DNA of 64,000 nt from Spirochaetia bacterium (GCA_025997595.1 BNUU01000003.1:1-64000); one strand, 5' to 3'. Positions 26,831 through 34,440 are shown, counted from the stretch's first letter. The notes: a model not told the origin generated them from the letters alone. Made by a program: numbers and translations.

Positions 26831-27700
26831 TTACCCTCCGGCAGCGTCCATGGCATGATAACTGGTCCGGGCCAGGGGGGAGGCGACGACGGCGGAAAAG
26901 CCCCGCTTCCGGGCCTCCTCCTCATAATACCGAAACCGTTCCGGGCTTAGGTATTCCACCACCGGGAGTTCCGCCCGGGTGGGCTGCAGGTATTGGCCCA
27001 TCACCAGAATATCAGCTCCGGCGGCCCTGACTTCATCCATGGCGGCAAAAAGCTCCTCCTCCTGCTCCCCGAATCCCAGGATAAAGCTTGTTTTGCTTAC
27101 CACCGCCCCGGAATCCGCTGAGGCCAGGGTCTTGATGGCCCGCAGGGCAGCGAGGCTTTTATCAAAGGAGGCCCGGGGATCCCGGACCCATTGGAGGGAG
27201 CGGACGGTTTCCACATTGTGGGCCACCACATCCGGCTTCGTTTCCAGAATAACCGGCAGCTCCTCCGCGGTGTAATCGGGGATGAGGGCCTCCACTTTGA
27301 CCCCCGGATTCTGCTCCTTGATCGTTCTGATACAAGCGGCAAAATGTCCTGCCCCACGATCCGGCAGATCGTCCCGGTCCACCGAGGTGAGCACCACATA
27401 ACGCAAGCCCAGTTCCGTCACCGCCCGGGCAATACCGATCCCTTCGGACGCTTCCAGGGGCCGGCCGGTCCCGGCGCAAGTCACCGCGCAGAAACGGCAG
27501 GTCCTGGTACAAATATCCCCCATGATCATGAAGGTTGCGGTTCCCATGCCCCAACATTCCCCCTTATTGGGACAATGGGCCTCATCGCATACCGTGCGGA
27601 GCCGGTTTTTTCCCAGGACCTCCGCCACATGCTTCCAGGTATCCCCCGAGGGGACCCGTACTTTAATCCAGTCAGGCTTTTTCAGAATCGGCGTTTCCAT
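26831..27700 (-). CDS. lipA: Lipoyl synthase
   Basis: 289 aa. Radical-SAM enzyme inserting two sulfurs into octanoyl groups. Auxiliary [4Fe-4S] site CDEAHCPNKGECWG (about residue 38), radical SAM motif CTRTCRFCAV (about residue 62), and a C-terminal RTSYHA sequence with the conserved Arg-Ser/Thr-Ser ligand. Length is normal. No LipB octanoyl transferase is visible here; LplA may supply octanoyl or lipoyl groups. First gene of the lipA-lplB-lplA operon; it consumes Fe-S clusters. Confidence 0.94.
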   Translation of the reverse strand: METPILKKPDWIKVRVPSGDTWKHVAEVLGKNRLRTVCDEAHCPNKGECWGMGTATFMIMGDICTRTCRFCAVTCAGTGRPLEASEGIGIARAVTELGLRYVVLTSVDRDDLPDRGAGHFAACIRTIKEQNPGVKVEALIPDYTAEELPVILETKPDVVAHNVETVRSLQWVRDPRASFDKSLAALRAIKTLASADSGAVVSKTSFILGFGEQEEELFAAMDEVRAAGADILVMGQYLQPTRAELPVVEYLSPERFRYYEEEARKRGFSAVVASPLARTSYHAMDAAGG

Positions 27701-27720
27701 GGTAATTAATGCCCCGCCCT

Positions 27721-28095
27721 TTAGGGCGAGGTTGTTGATTTTTCATCCCCTGTTGTGTTTTGGAGCAGAAAGGCGTTGATGATTTTTTCAACCACCGCCT
27801 GTTCGTCCGGAGGGAGGCGGCAGTATTTGGTAAAAAGCTCGGCGGCATTGGGAACCGGTAAGTCAAGGCTGGGGATACTGTATACATCCCCCGTACCGTC
27901 ACGGAGCCATTGGAGATTGACGTTGAATTCACGGGCAACGGCCTCATAAAACCGGGGCCGGGGACTGGTTTTTGAGCCGTTCAGGATCATGGAGATATAC
28001 GATTGGGCAAAACCTATCTGTTGGGCAAAATCCAGTTGTTTAACACCCAAATTGGAAAGTAAAAACTCCAGCCGGGCGGCCAATGTCTTATACAC
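27721..28095 (-). CDS. XRE-family transcriptional regulator
   Basis: 124 aa starting with GTG after CAGGAGT. An N-terminal helix-turn-helix (about residues 5-60, VKQLDFAQQIGFAQSYISMILNG) is followed by PRPRFYEAVAREFNVNLQWLRDGTG, a common continuation of phage-type and stress XRE repressors. The rest is helical with no known domain. It precedes lipA by 20 bp on the same strand and could in principle control it. Autoregulation is likely but not shown. Confidence 0.8.
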   Translation of the reverse strand: MYKTLAARLEFLLSNLGVKQLDFAQQIGFAQSYISMILNGSKTSPRPRFYEAVAREFNVNLQWLRDGTGDVYSIPSLDLPVPNAAELFTKYCRLPPDEQAVVEKIINAFLLQNTTGDEKSTTSP

Positions 28096-28119
28096 ACTCC
28101 TGAGTATACCAAAAGAATT

Positions 28120-29019
28120 TCATTCGATCAAACCTTCCATATAGTTTTTGGGACTTTTCCCGGTGATCTGCTTAAATAAAACGGAAAAATAGGAAGGATC
28201 TTCAATACCAACCGCGATGGCAATCTCCTTGATGGAGCCGCTTCTCCGTTGCAGCAGGAGGGAGGCTTCCCGTATGCGGAATTCCGTCAGGTACTGCTGG
28301 GGGGATATAAAAATTTGCTGCATGAAAACCCGGTACAGGCGGCTGCGGCTTAAATTTACATGGGAAGCGATGTCGTTTACGGTAATGGGCCGGGAAAAAT
28401 TGTTGGCCACAAAGTCAAGTGCCTTTTGAAAGTGAACCGCCCCGGTCCAGCCCGGAGGCATGGCGGTCTGATCCCAGCTGGAATTTTTTATCAGAAAGGC
28501 CATTAACGCATAGAGCAGGGCGGTGGATTGGGCCAGACTGAAAATTTCCTGTCCCCGGTAGGTATAAATGGCGGTCATGATCCCTACTACTTGTTCGGCA
28601 ACCATGGCATCCGGGCGGATCACCGGGTTTTTCGGTTCAAAACCTGCGGCGTTGAGCAGGAGCCGGGCGTCCGCGCCGTCAAAACTCACCGCGCAGAGGG
28701 TCCAGGGTTCCTGCCTGTCGGCCCGGCATACCACCGGCATATCGGGGTACATGGCGAAAAACTGCCCCTCGGCGGTGGGGAATTCAGTGCCGGAAAGGGT
28801 GTAGATTCCCCTGCCTTTTGTGACGCCGTAGATAGCGTAGGTATCGGGTTTATCAAAGGGAAGGGCGTATCCAGGTGGACATTCAAAACAGGCGGCCTCG
28901 TGCAGCGAGAGGGAAGCCAGGGGCCTGAAATTGTTCTTAAAATAGAATTTGTAAACCGGTTCCATTTCTATAGGTTCTCCTGTTATCACGTTATCATAAA
29001 AAAAGCGCCGGTCAAGCAT
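28120..29019 (-). CDS. AraC-family transcriptional regulator
   Basis: 299 aa. The N-terminal cupin-like sensing domain (about 1-170: GYALPFDKPDTYAIYGVTKGRGIYTL and related) would bind a small molecule. The C-terminal AraC double helix-turn-helix (about 195-299: HFQKALDFVANNFSRPITVNDIASHVNLSRSRLYRVF, then SPQQYLTEFRIREASLLL and AVGIEDPSYFSVLFKQITGKSPKNY) is canonical. The effector is not identifiable, and no metabolic gene lies next to it. It marks the left side of the accessory region. Confidence 0.88.
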   Translation of the reverse strand: MLDRRFFYDNVITGEPIEMEPVYKFYFKNNFRPLASLSLHEAACFECPPGYALPFDKPDTYAIYGVTKGRGIYTLSGTEFPTAEGQFFAMYPDMPVVCRADRQEPWTLCAVSFDGADARLLLNAAGFEPKNPVIRPDAMVAEQVVGIMTAIYTYRGQEIFSLAQSTALLYALMAFLIKNSSWDQTAMPPGWTGAVHFQKALDFVANNFSRPITVNDIASHVNLSRSRLYRVFMQQIFISPQQYLTEFRIREASLLLQRRSGSIKEIAIAVGIEDPSYFSVLFKQITGKSPKNYMEGLIE

Positions 29020-29097
29020 TTTTCCGCCTGACGCAACAATCCTCCATGTTTAGGCACGATCTCTCAATGGGCTATGGGGAATTTCTATGGGATATTG

Positions 29098-29202
29098 GAC
29101 TTGTTCGAGAACCCGGTTGGTTCTCGAACAAGTCTTGCAAAATGCAGAGCATTTTGCATTTTTCAGTGGATTTGTTCGATAACTGAAGTTATCGAACAAC
29201 TT
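29098..29202. mobile_element. Three-stem palindromic element A, about 105 bp, flanked by TATTG repeats
   Basis: Three consecutive hairpins: 16-bp arms with loop CGGTT (29098-29134), 9-bp arms GCAAAATGC/GCATTTTGC with loop AGA (about 29137-29157), and 13-bp arms TTGTTCGATAACT/AGTTATCGAACAA with a GA loop (about 29172-29199). It is flanked by TATTG at 29093-29097 and 29203-29207. The otherwise identical copy at 32253-32521 has a single TATTG and no insert, which is what a mobile insertion with 5-bp target duplication predicts. It encodes no protein. Confidence 0.8.
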
Positions 29203-29220
29203 TATTGTATATAACACCCC

Positions 29221-29255
29221 TTGATATTTTATATCCAAGTGATATAATATATCAC
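29221..29255 (+). promoter_or_regulatory. Promoter with overlapping palindromic operator
   Basis: A -35 TTGATA (29221-29226) and -10 TATAAT (29243-29248) are 16 bp apart. The -10 sits inside the perfect palindrome GTGATATA-A-TATATCAC (29239-29255), a likely operator. The same arrangement recurs at 32331-32365 upstream of the paralogous gene. Confidence 0.7.
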
Positions 29256-29273
29256 TTTATAAGGATGGTGTAG

Positions 29274-29474
29274 ATGCAGGAGCAGGATATTCTTATGGAG
29301 ATACAGCAAATATCCCTTGAAAAAAGGCTCGAAATGCTTTCCGAAAAGCAAAGAATGTATGTTCAGGGCTATCTGGACGGCATTTTACAGGCATACAAGC
29401 CGCTGAAACGGACACCGGACTTGCCAAAGACAACCCTGCAAGATACTCTAAACGAAGGACAACCTAACCTGTGA
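29274..29474 (+). CDS. Small conserved protein, paralogue 1 (function unknown)
   Basis: 66 aa. The first 46 residues are nearly identical to the 60-aa protein at 32384, then the two diverge. Helical and charged (MQEQDILMEIQQISLEKRLE, then MLSEKQRMYVQGYLDGILQAY), without a signal peptide. Its stop overlaps the start of the membrane-bound LuxR-type gene (TGTGA), so it is translated with that regulator. It may be a co-regulator or an inhibitor, but no family is recognised. Confidence 0.65.
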   Translation: MQEQDILMEIQQISLEKRLEMLSEKQRMYVQGYLDGILQAYKPLKRTPDLPKTTLQDTLNEGQPNL

Positions 29475-30868
29475 GCAGCTTCAAATACATCCTCACCAGC
29501 CGGGATGAAATCTCCCCCCGGAACTTCCGCCGCGGCCTCTGGGCGGCAATCCTCGTTTTCCCCCTGTCTGTCATCATCGGCGACCTCCGTTACTTTGACC
29601 AGCACTTCCGCCTGTTGGGGCTGGAATCCTGGGAGCTTATGCTGTTTCCCCTGGGCTTGGGCTGGCTCGTCCTGGCCCTGCTGCCAAAACGCTTCATAAT
29701 TCCCGCCCTCCGTTTGGGGGCCGTCCTCTGCGGTGTAATCCTCCCCTTCCAGCTTCTTTTGCCCGAGGGCCTGGCGCGGTTTTCCCTGTTTATGGCCTTC
29801 CAGTTCCTGAACGGCGTCTGCGCCGGCGCCGCCTTTTTCCTGTTCTGCTTCGCCCTGAACAACGTGGAGCGCCTGTTCGGCATGATCCTGCTCCAGTGCT
29901 ACTACGGCTTTTACTACACCTTCTGGCGGGCCTTCCCCGGCGTTCAGGCGGCGGGTAAAACCTGGGGCGCCGTTGTCGTCATGGTCCTGTACCTCCTTAC
30001 GGTTCTGCTCTGCCGTAAAAAACTACCCGGTCAAGAGGGGCTTTCGGACATGGCCGGCGACGGCAAAGGCTCCGGGGTTTCCCTGGTCATCGGCCTGGAC
30101 GTCGTGTATTACCTGGTTATGTGCATGACCAATTACGTTGAATACGCGGAAAAACGGGTGAACAGCTGGGCTTTTGGGGCCGGAGAATTCGCCGCCATCG
30201 CCCTGGTTTTGATCCTCCATATCCTCATCAACCGGAGCGCCCTGTATAGCTGGCTCCTGTTCATCGTCCTCTCACTCCTGGGCCTGGGCGCGCTCCTGTA
30301 TGACGCGCCGCCCACGATTCTTTCCGGTTCCTTCGCCTACGGCCTGGGCGAAGGCCTGGGCTACATCATCATCTTCTACATCTGTGGCGGGGCCATCAAA
30401 CGGAGCAGATCCCTCAAAATGTTCAGGCTCTACTGCCTTATGTTCTTTGCCGAATATTTTGTCATCTCCGGTATCCTCACCAAGTTCAACGACCTTTTTT
30501 CGGGGCAGTCCCACATCCTGACCTTTGGGATGGTCTTTATCCTCTGCTGCGTCTGTTTCCTGCTGACCCCATTATTACAGAAGAAGGTGTTCGACGCCCC
30601 CTGGACCGACGGCCTCTATCTGGCCGATATGATCGAATACGCCCCGGTTCTGGCCGAAGCGGAGAAGGTAGACACCGAAGAACACCTGGGCCTTTCCCCC
30701 CGCGAAACCGAAGTTTTTACCCTGCTCCTGACGGAAGCCCCTGCCAAGCAGATCGCCCATACCCTCCAGATAAGCTACTCAGGCGTCAATTTCCACACCA
30801 AAAACCTCTATCGCAAGCTGGGCATACAAAGCCGGACGGAGTTATTTGCGAAATTTGGGAAGAAATAG
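29471..30868 (+). CDS. Membrane-integral LuxR-type transcriptional regulator
   Basis: 465 aa starting with GTG. About 12 hydrophobic segments cover residues 20-370, like a transporter-type sensor. Residues 400-465 form a LuxR/GerE helix-turn-helix (LSPRETEVFTLLLTEAPAKQIAHTLQISYSGVNFHTKNLYRKLG). Such membrane-bound LuxR regulators are known in some anaerobes, where DNA binding would happen at the membrane. The ligand is unknown. The gene is coupled to the 66-aa protein upstream. A second, smaller LuxR-like HTH gene lies at 31865. Confidence 0.82.
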   Translation: MSSFKYILTSRDEISPRNFRRGLWAAILVFPLSVIIGDLRYFDQHFRLLGLESWELMLFPLGLGWLVLALLPKRFIIPALRLGAVLCGVILPFQLLLPEGLARFSLFMAFQFLNGVCAGAAFFLFCFALNNVERLFGMILLQCYYGFYYTFWRAFPGVQAAGKTWGAVVVMVLYLLTVLLCRKKLPGQEGLSDMAGDGKGSGVSLVIGLDVVYYLVMCMTNYVEYAEKRVNSWAFGAGEFAAIALVLILHILINRSALYSWLLFIVLSLLGLGALLYDAPPTILSGSFAYGLGEGLGYIIIFYICGGAIKRSRSLKMFRLYCLMFFAEYFVISGILTKFNDLFSGQSHILTFGMVFILCCVCFLLTPLLQKKVFDAPWTDGLYLADMIEYAPVLAEAEKVDTEEHLGLSPRETEVFTLLLTEAPAKQIAHTLQISYSGVNFHTKNLYRKLGIQSRTELFAKFGKK

Positions 30869-30905
30869 GGGATACCTGCCGTTATTCGGCTACGCCTCTT
30901 ATCCC

Positions 30906-30934
30906 TTGTATCATGCGGCTATCTCCCCTATACT
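30906..30934 (+). promoter_or_regulatory. Sigma-70-type promoter with predicted leaderless start
   Basis: -35 TTGTAT (30906-30911), exact 17-bp spacer, -10 TATACT (30929-30934), then only 7 bp to the antitoxin ATG at 30942, with no Shine-Dalgarno sequence. Transcription would begin at or next to the ATG. The other VapB-like antitoxin (39625) has the same layout. Confidence 0.7.
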
Positions 30935-30941
30935 TGAAACT

Positions 30942-31253
30942 ATGCAACAGACCATTGATATACCCGACAGCCGCCAGCTGACCCTTGTCGTACCGCAGGA
31001 TGTACCGGTAGGCCGCTGCCGGATAGTCTTCTTCCCGGAGCCGCCGGTTCCCGCCAAAGCAGACCCGGAGGAACCCCTGCCCAGGGTATCCCGGGCGGAA
31101 CGGGAAGAGCGGAGGAAGAATGACCCGGTTATGCAGGAGCTGGATAAGCCGCTCAAACTTGACTGGAGCTGGCTCCCCGAAGGCTTAACGCCGGAAACCC
31201 TTACCCACAAGGACATCCGCGAAATGCGCATCAGGGACAAATACGGTATATGA
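30942..31253 (+). CDS. VapB-like antitoxin of a PIN-domain toxin
   Basis: 103 aa. The N-terminal part (TIDIPDSRQLTLVVPQDVPVG then RCRIVFFPEP) resembles the N-terminus of the antitoxin at 39218-39625 (RRLTIDVPREVPAGPVVLTF), so they are one family. The C-terminal part is charged (VSRAEREERRKNDPVMQELD ... EMRIRDKYGI), fitting a toxin-neutralising tail. It overlaps the PIN gene by 4 bp (ATGA). No known DNA-binding motif was found, although the N-terminal part could be a swapped-hairpin type domain. Confidence 0.7.
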   Translation: MQQTIDIPDSRQLTLVVPQDVPVGRCRIVFFPEPPVPAKADPEEPLPRVSRAEREERRKNDPVMQELDKPLKLDWSWLPEGLTPETLTHKDIREMRIRDKYGI

Positions 31254-31669
31254 AGGTATTGCTCGATACCAATATTGCCCTTGACGTCATACTTCAGCGG
31301 GAGCCGTTTTATCAAAACTCCAGTAATATAGTAAATGACTCTAATGATGGGGCGTACACCGCCTTTGTGTCCGCCTCCGCCGTGACGGATATCTCCTATA
31401 TTGCCGGTAGGGAACTCAGGGATAAAAAGCTGGTTATGTCGCGGCTTAAACTGCTGCTCAAAACCGTTGATATAGCCGCCGTTACCGGCGTGGAAATCCA
31501 CCGGGCGATAGACCTTGCCTGGACCGATTTTGAGGACTGTGTGCAGTTCACCGCCGGGGAGCGGCTCGCGGTGCGCTACATCATCACCAGAGATCCGGGG
31601 GGCTTTGCCGGGTCGGGCATTCCGGTCCTCAGCCCCGATCAGTTTCTTGCGATGATTACGGTCGATTAA
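31250..31669 (+). CDS. PIN-domain toxin (VapC-like)
   Basis: 139 aa. PIN ribonuclease pattern: LLDTNIALDVILQREPFY (first Asp), a central Glu-containing region, DFEDCVQFTAGERLAVRYIITRDPGGFA with Asp-Glu-like acidic residues, and the IPVLSPDQFL end. The four acidic residues needed for Mg2+ binding appear present (Asp6, about Asp96, Asp99, Asp117). Coupled 4 bp to its antitoxin, so a type II toxin-antitoxin pair. Confidence 0.85.
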   Translation: MKVLLDTNIALDVILQREPFYQNSSNIVNDSNDGAYTAFVSASAVTDISYIAGRELRDKKLVMSRLKLLLKTVDIAAVTGVEIHRAIDLAWTDFEDCVQFTAGERLAVRYIITRDPGGFAGSGIPVLSPDQFLAMITVD

Positions 31670-31727
31670 CTCTCCTGCCTGAACGATTGCCCGATAGACG
31701 CCGCTTAAAAAAGCCTGTTTTGGAGCA

Positions 31728-31794
31728 ACCTACTAAATTTAGTAGGTCAAAAACCGCCTAAAAACCCCAAAAATACCCCAACCTACTAAATTTA
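31728..31794. promoter_or_regulatory. Palindrome and direct repeat, probable operator
   Basis: A perfect 20-bp palindrome (ACCTACTAAATTTAGTAGGT, 31728-31747), and its left half is repeated at 31780-31794 (AACCTACTAAATTTA). It lies 118-137 bp before the small HTH gene at 31865. Operator use is inferred. Confidence 0.6.
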
Positions 31795-31864
31795 ACAGGA
31801 TTACAAACAACCGTTTCGCCCGTATCATTTCAACAAATTTCAAACGAAATGGAGGGGCAATCCG

Positions 31865-32182
31865 GTGAAGCAAGAAACCACAAGCGCAGATCGGGCCGCA
31901 CTGGTGGGCCGTCTTACGCCCGCGGAATACGAAATCTACCTCTGGCTGCGGCAATGTTTCAGCATAGCCTGGATAGCCGAGACACTGGAGATGGAAAAGC
32001 AGCAGGTCAAGATCCTTGCAAAAAAGGTCTTTAAAACCCTGGATGTCACCGATCAGTGGGAACTGGTCCGGTATTACGCCCCTCTGAATCGATGTAAACC
32101 CCCTGCCCCGGCAATACAGGCCGAGGAACTGGCCTGCGTGTTGGCCTTTTATCCCGAATACCGCGCGGAAGCCGCTCTGTGA
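31865..32182 (+). CDS. Small LuxR/GerE-like HTH protein
   Basis: 105 aa, GTG start after GGAGGGGCAATCC. A single LuxR/GerE-type helix-turn-helix fills the middle (LTPAEYEIYLWLRQCFSIAWIAETLEMEKQQVKILAKKVFKTLDV, residues about 18-62). No receiver or sensing domain is present, so it is probably a stand-alone regulator. The palindromic repeat upstream could be its own site. Whether it acts with the membrane-bound LuxR protein is not known. Confidence 0.65.
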   Translation: MKQETTSADRAALVGRLTPAEYEIYLWLRQCFSIAWIAETLEMEKQQVKILAKKVFKTLDVTDQWELVRYYAPLNRCKPPAPAIQAEELACVLAFYPEYRAEAAL

Positions 32183-32207
32183 ACATGGAACAACAAGGAG
32201 AAAAACC

Positions 32208-32252
32208 ATGAACAACCCCAAGACCATTATCGTTACGAAAAAAAATGAATGA
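32208..32252 (+). pseudogene. Micro-ORF relic of the LPP20-like gene start
   Basis: A 14-codon ORF (MNNPKTIIVTKKNE) with the same AAGGAGAAAAACC leader as the gene at 32563 (MNKTIITMKG). It is a truncated duplicate of that gene's 5' end, immediately before duplicated segment B. Confidence 0.65.
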
Positions 32253-32521
32253 GCAACAATCCTCTATGTTTAGGCACGATCTCTCAATGGGTTATGGGGA
32301 ATTTCTATGGGATATTGTATATAACACCCCTTGATATTTTATATCCAAGTGATATAATATATCACTTTATAAGGATGGTGTAGATGCAGGAGCAGGATAT
32401 TCTTATGGAGATACAGCAAATATCCCTTGAAAAAAGGCTCGAAATGCTTTCCGAAAGGCAAAAGATGTATGTTCAGGGCTATCTGGACGGCATTTTACAG
32501 GCATACAAGCCGCTGAAACGG
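32253..32521. repeat. Duplicated segment, copy B (unoccupied site)
   Basis: Nearly identical to 29033-29411 except that the palindromic element is absent: the site reads GATATTGTATATAAC without interruption. It includes the same promoter and palindrome (32331-32365). Confidence 0.9.
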
Positions 32522-32566
32522 CATGAACATACCCTCCCTACAAAGGATAAAGGAGAAAAACCATGA
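32384..32566 (+). CDS. Small conserved protein, paralogue 2 (function unknown)
   Basis: 60 aa. Same first 46 residues as the 29274 gene except two substitutions (SERQK versus SEKQR). The tail differs (HEHTLPTKDKGEKP). The stop overlaps the start of the LPP20-like gene (ATGA), so again it precedes, and is coupled to, a larger gene. It may act in cis with whatever gene follows; no family is recognised. Confidence 0.65.
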   Translation: MQEQDILMEIQQISLEKRLEMLSERQKMYVQGYLDGILQAYKPLKRHEHTLPTKDKGEKP

Positions 32567-33609
32567 ACAAGACCATTATCACTATGAAGGGCATTGCGGC
32601 GATTCTGCTGTTTGCCCTGCCCCTGAGCATCCACGCCCAGACAGCCCCAACCTGGGTACAGAACCTTGAGCAAGCCTACCCTTCGCGGGAATGGGTCGCC
32701 GTAACCGCCCAGGGCTCAAGCCAGGCCCAGGCCGAAAACGCCGCCATGAACGCCCTGGCCCGGGCATTCAAAACCAACGTTGCCAGCCTCACCCAATCCT
32801 CCCAGGCGTTTTCCCAAATCGTCAGCGAGGCGGCGGGCAAAAAGTCCGTGGTCTTTGACCAGTCGCAGAATTTTTCCCAGGATGTAAACACCTCAACCAA
32901 CGTGCGGGGGCTCATCGGCGTACAGACCGACCTGTACCGGGCGCCGGACCGCACCGTCTACGTCAACGCCCGCATGAACCGCAAGGAAAGCGCCGCCCGC
33001 TATGCCGGCATGATACGGGAGAACACCGCCATCATAGACCGGCTCCTGGCCGCCGCCGACCCGATCACCGGGTCCTTCGAAGTATACGCCCGGCTCTCCT
33101 TCGCCCACGCCATAGCCCAGGTAACCGACAACTTCCAGAATATCCGCGAAGTCCTGGACCCCACAGCCGTCAACCGCAGGCCCGGCTACGGCGGGGCAAA
33201 CCTGATCAAAACAAAAATGCTGGAATGCGCCGCCCTCATCACCATCGGCATAACCGTGGATACCGAACAGCCGGCGGACAAAACCCTCTTTACCCGCGCC
33301 GCCGGCTCCTTCTTCCGGGACCGGGGCTTCAAAATTAACGAGCAGGGGCGGGGCACCTATGTGTTACGCGCAAACGCCCGCTTCGAGATGCTGGGCCAGA
33401 ACGTCATCTCCTGCCGCTACTACCTGGACTCGGCACTGGAAGACCAGAACGGAGCCGCCCTGTTCAGTTTCACCGAGGACGACCGCAAGGCCCACCCCAA
33501 CACCGTTTCGGAAGCCCGCCGCCTTGCGGTCCGCGCCGTGGAGACTTCCCTCAAGGAAGGCAAATTCGCACGGGAATTTGATACCTGGCTCAACGGGCTC
33601 ATAGAGTAG
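32563..33609 (+). CDS. Exported LPP20-like protein
   Basis: 348 aa. A signal peptide ends at about IHAQ (residue 26), with no lipobox. Residues about 30-130 resemble the LPP20/FlgP-type fold (WVAVTAQGSSQAQAENAAMNALARAFKTNV). The remainder (YARLSFAHAIAQVTDNFQNI, ITIGITVDTEQPADKTLFTR, FKINEQGRGTYVLRANARFE) resembles the C-terminal regions of related exported proteins. It leads a run of secreted proteins and lipoproteins, and the SD AAAGGAG lies upstream. Envelope location is predicted; role unknown. Confidence 0.6.
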   Translation: MNKTIITMKGIAAILLFALPLSIHAQTAPTWVQNLEQAYPSREWVAVTAQGSSQAQAENAAMNALARAFKTNVASLTQSSQAFSQIVSEAAGKKSVVFDQSQNFSQDVNTSTNVRGLIGVQTDLYRAPDRTVYVNARMNRKESAARYAGMIRENTAIIDRLLAAADPITGSFEVYARLSFAHAIAQVTDNFQNIREVLDPTAVNRRPGYGGANLIKTKMLECAALITIGITVDTEQPADKTLFTRAAGSFFRDRGFKINEQGRGTYVLRANARFEMLGQNVISCRYYLDSALEDQNGAALFSFTEDDRKAHPNTVSEARRLAVRAVETSLKEGKFAREFDTWLNGLIE

Positions 33610-33672
33610 CCTTATTTTTGGAATAATCCCGCGTTGCGGGGTTCATATAAAGATCTGTTTAGGAGAAGAAAG

Positions 33673-34371
33673 ATGAAAATTGCAAAGAGAATCCTGTTGA
33701 TTGGCCTTGCCTTCGCGCTCACCGCGCTGGCGGGGTGCAAATCCGGCCCCAAAGTTAACATCAATGAGATGGAGAACAAGGGAAGCTCAATGGGGGTGCC
33801 GACCCCGGACTGGATCAAGAACTACACCGCCAGCGGCATCACGGCGGTACAGTCCCAGCCCCAGTTCAAGGACAAGTACTGCGTCATCGGCGAGGAATCC
33901 GGCGTGAACAAACAGTTCGTCCTTACCTGGGCGGACAACTTCAGCGCACAGCAGCGTATCGGCGCCATGCTCCGCACCACCATCGTCAGCGAATACCAGG
34001 CCAGGGTGCAGGGTTCGGCCCAGTCAACCGGCGGGGCCAATTCGTCATCGGCACAGGGTGCGGGTTCCGGCGAATACAACCAGCAGATTGACAACATAAT
34101 CAACGCCATCGTGAACGTGAGCTACAGCGGGGCGCAGCGGGATTCCGACTGGTGGAGCCTCCGCCGCCGCTACGACCCCGACCAGAAAGATGTATTCACC
34201 GATGAGTACACCGCCTACGTCATGTACACCATACCCAAAGCGGAACTGAACCGGCAGGTAGCCCAGGCGCTGACAACCAGTGTCGCCAAAGACTCCGTCC
34301 TGTACGACATCACCATCAGCATGGCCCAGCAGATACTCCAGAACGGCCTTGCCCAATGGGGCGCGGAATAA
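33673..34371 (+). CDS. LPP20-like lipoprotein
   Basis: 232 aa. Start at 33673 after AGGAGAAGAAAG. The lipobox LAGC (about residue 22) predicts lipid anchoring. The body (PDWIKNYTASGI, VLTWADNFSAQQRIGAMLRTT, SDWWSLRRRYDP) resembles other Treponema LPP20-like lipoproteins. Near residue 110-140 there is a short Gly/Ser/Gln-rich linker. It likely works with the 348-aa protein just upstream; inference from position only. A strong terminator follows. Confidence 0.65.
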   Translation: MKIAKRILLIGLAFALTALAGCKSGPKVNINEMENKGSSMGVPTPDWIKNYTASGITAVQSQPQFKDKYCVIGEESGVNKQFVLTWADNFSAQQRIGAMLRTTIVSEYQARVQGSAQSTGGANSSSAQGAGSGEYNQQIDNIINAIVNVSYSGAQRDSDWWSLRRRYDPDQKDVFTDEYTAYVMYTIPKAELNRQVAQALTTSVAKDSVLYDITISMAQQILQNGLAQWGAE

Positions 34372-34388
34372 CAAACGGATTTTCTCCT

Positions 34389-34440
34389 ACCCTGCGGCGT
34401 ACTCAAGCGAGTTTGTTCCTCCACGCCGCAGGGTTTTTTT
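34389..34440 (+). terminator. Rho-independent terminator
   Basis: Twelve-bp arms (34389-34400, 34423-34434; ACCCTGCGGCGT) with a 22-bp loop, followed by a T-run at 34434-34440. It ends the LPP20-like transcript and separates it from the CsgG-domain gene. Confidence 0.85.

Larger units (their letters stand above)
29033..29411. repeat. Duplicated segment, copy A (contains inserted palindromic element)
   Basis: Nearly identical to 32253-32521 over about 270 bp, covering the leader, promoter and N-terminal codons of the 66-aa and 60-aa genes. Copy A has one extra block (29098-29202) that copy B lacks. Confidence 0.9.
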
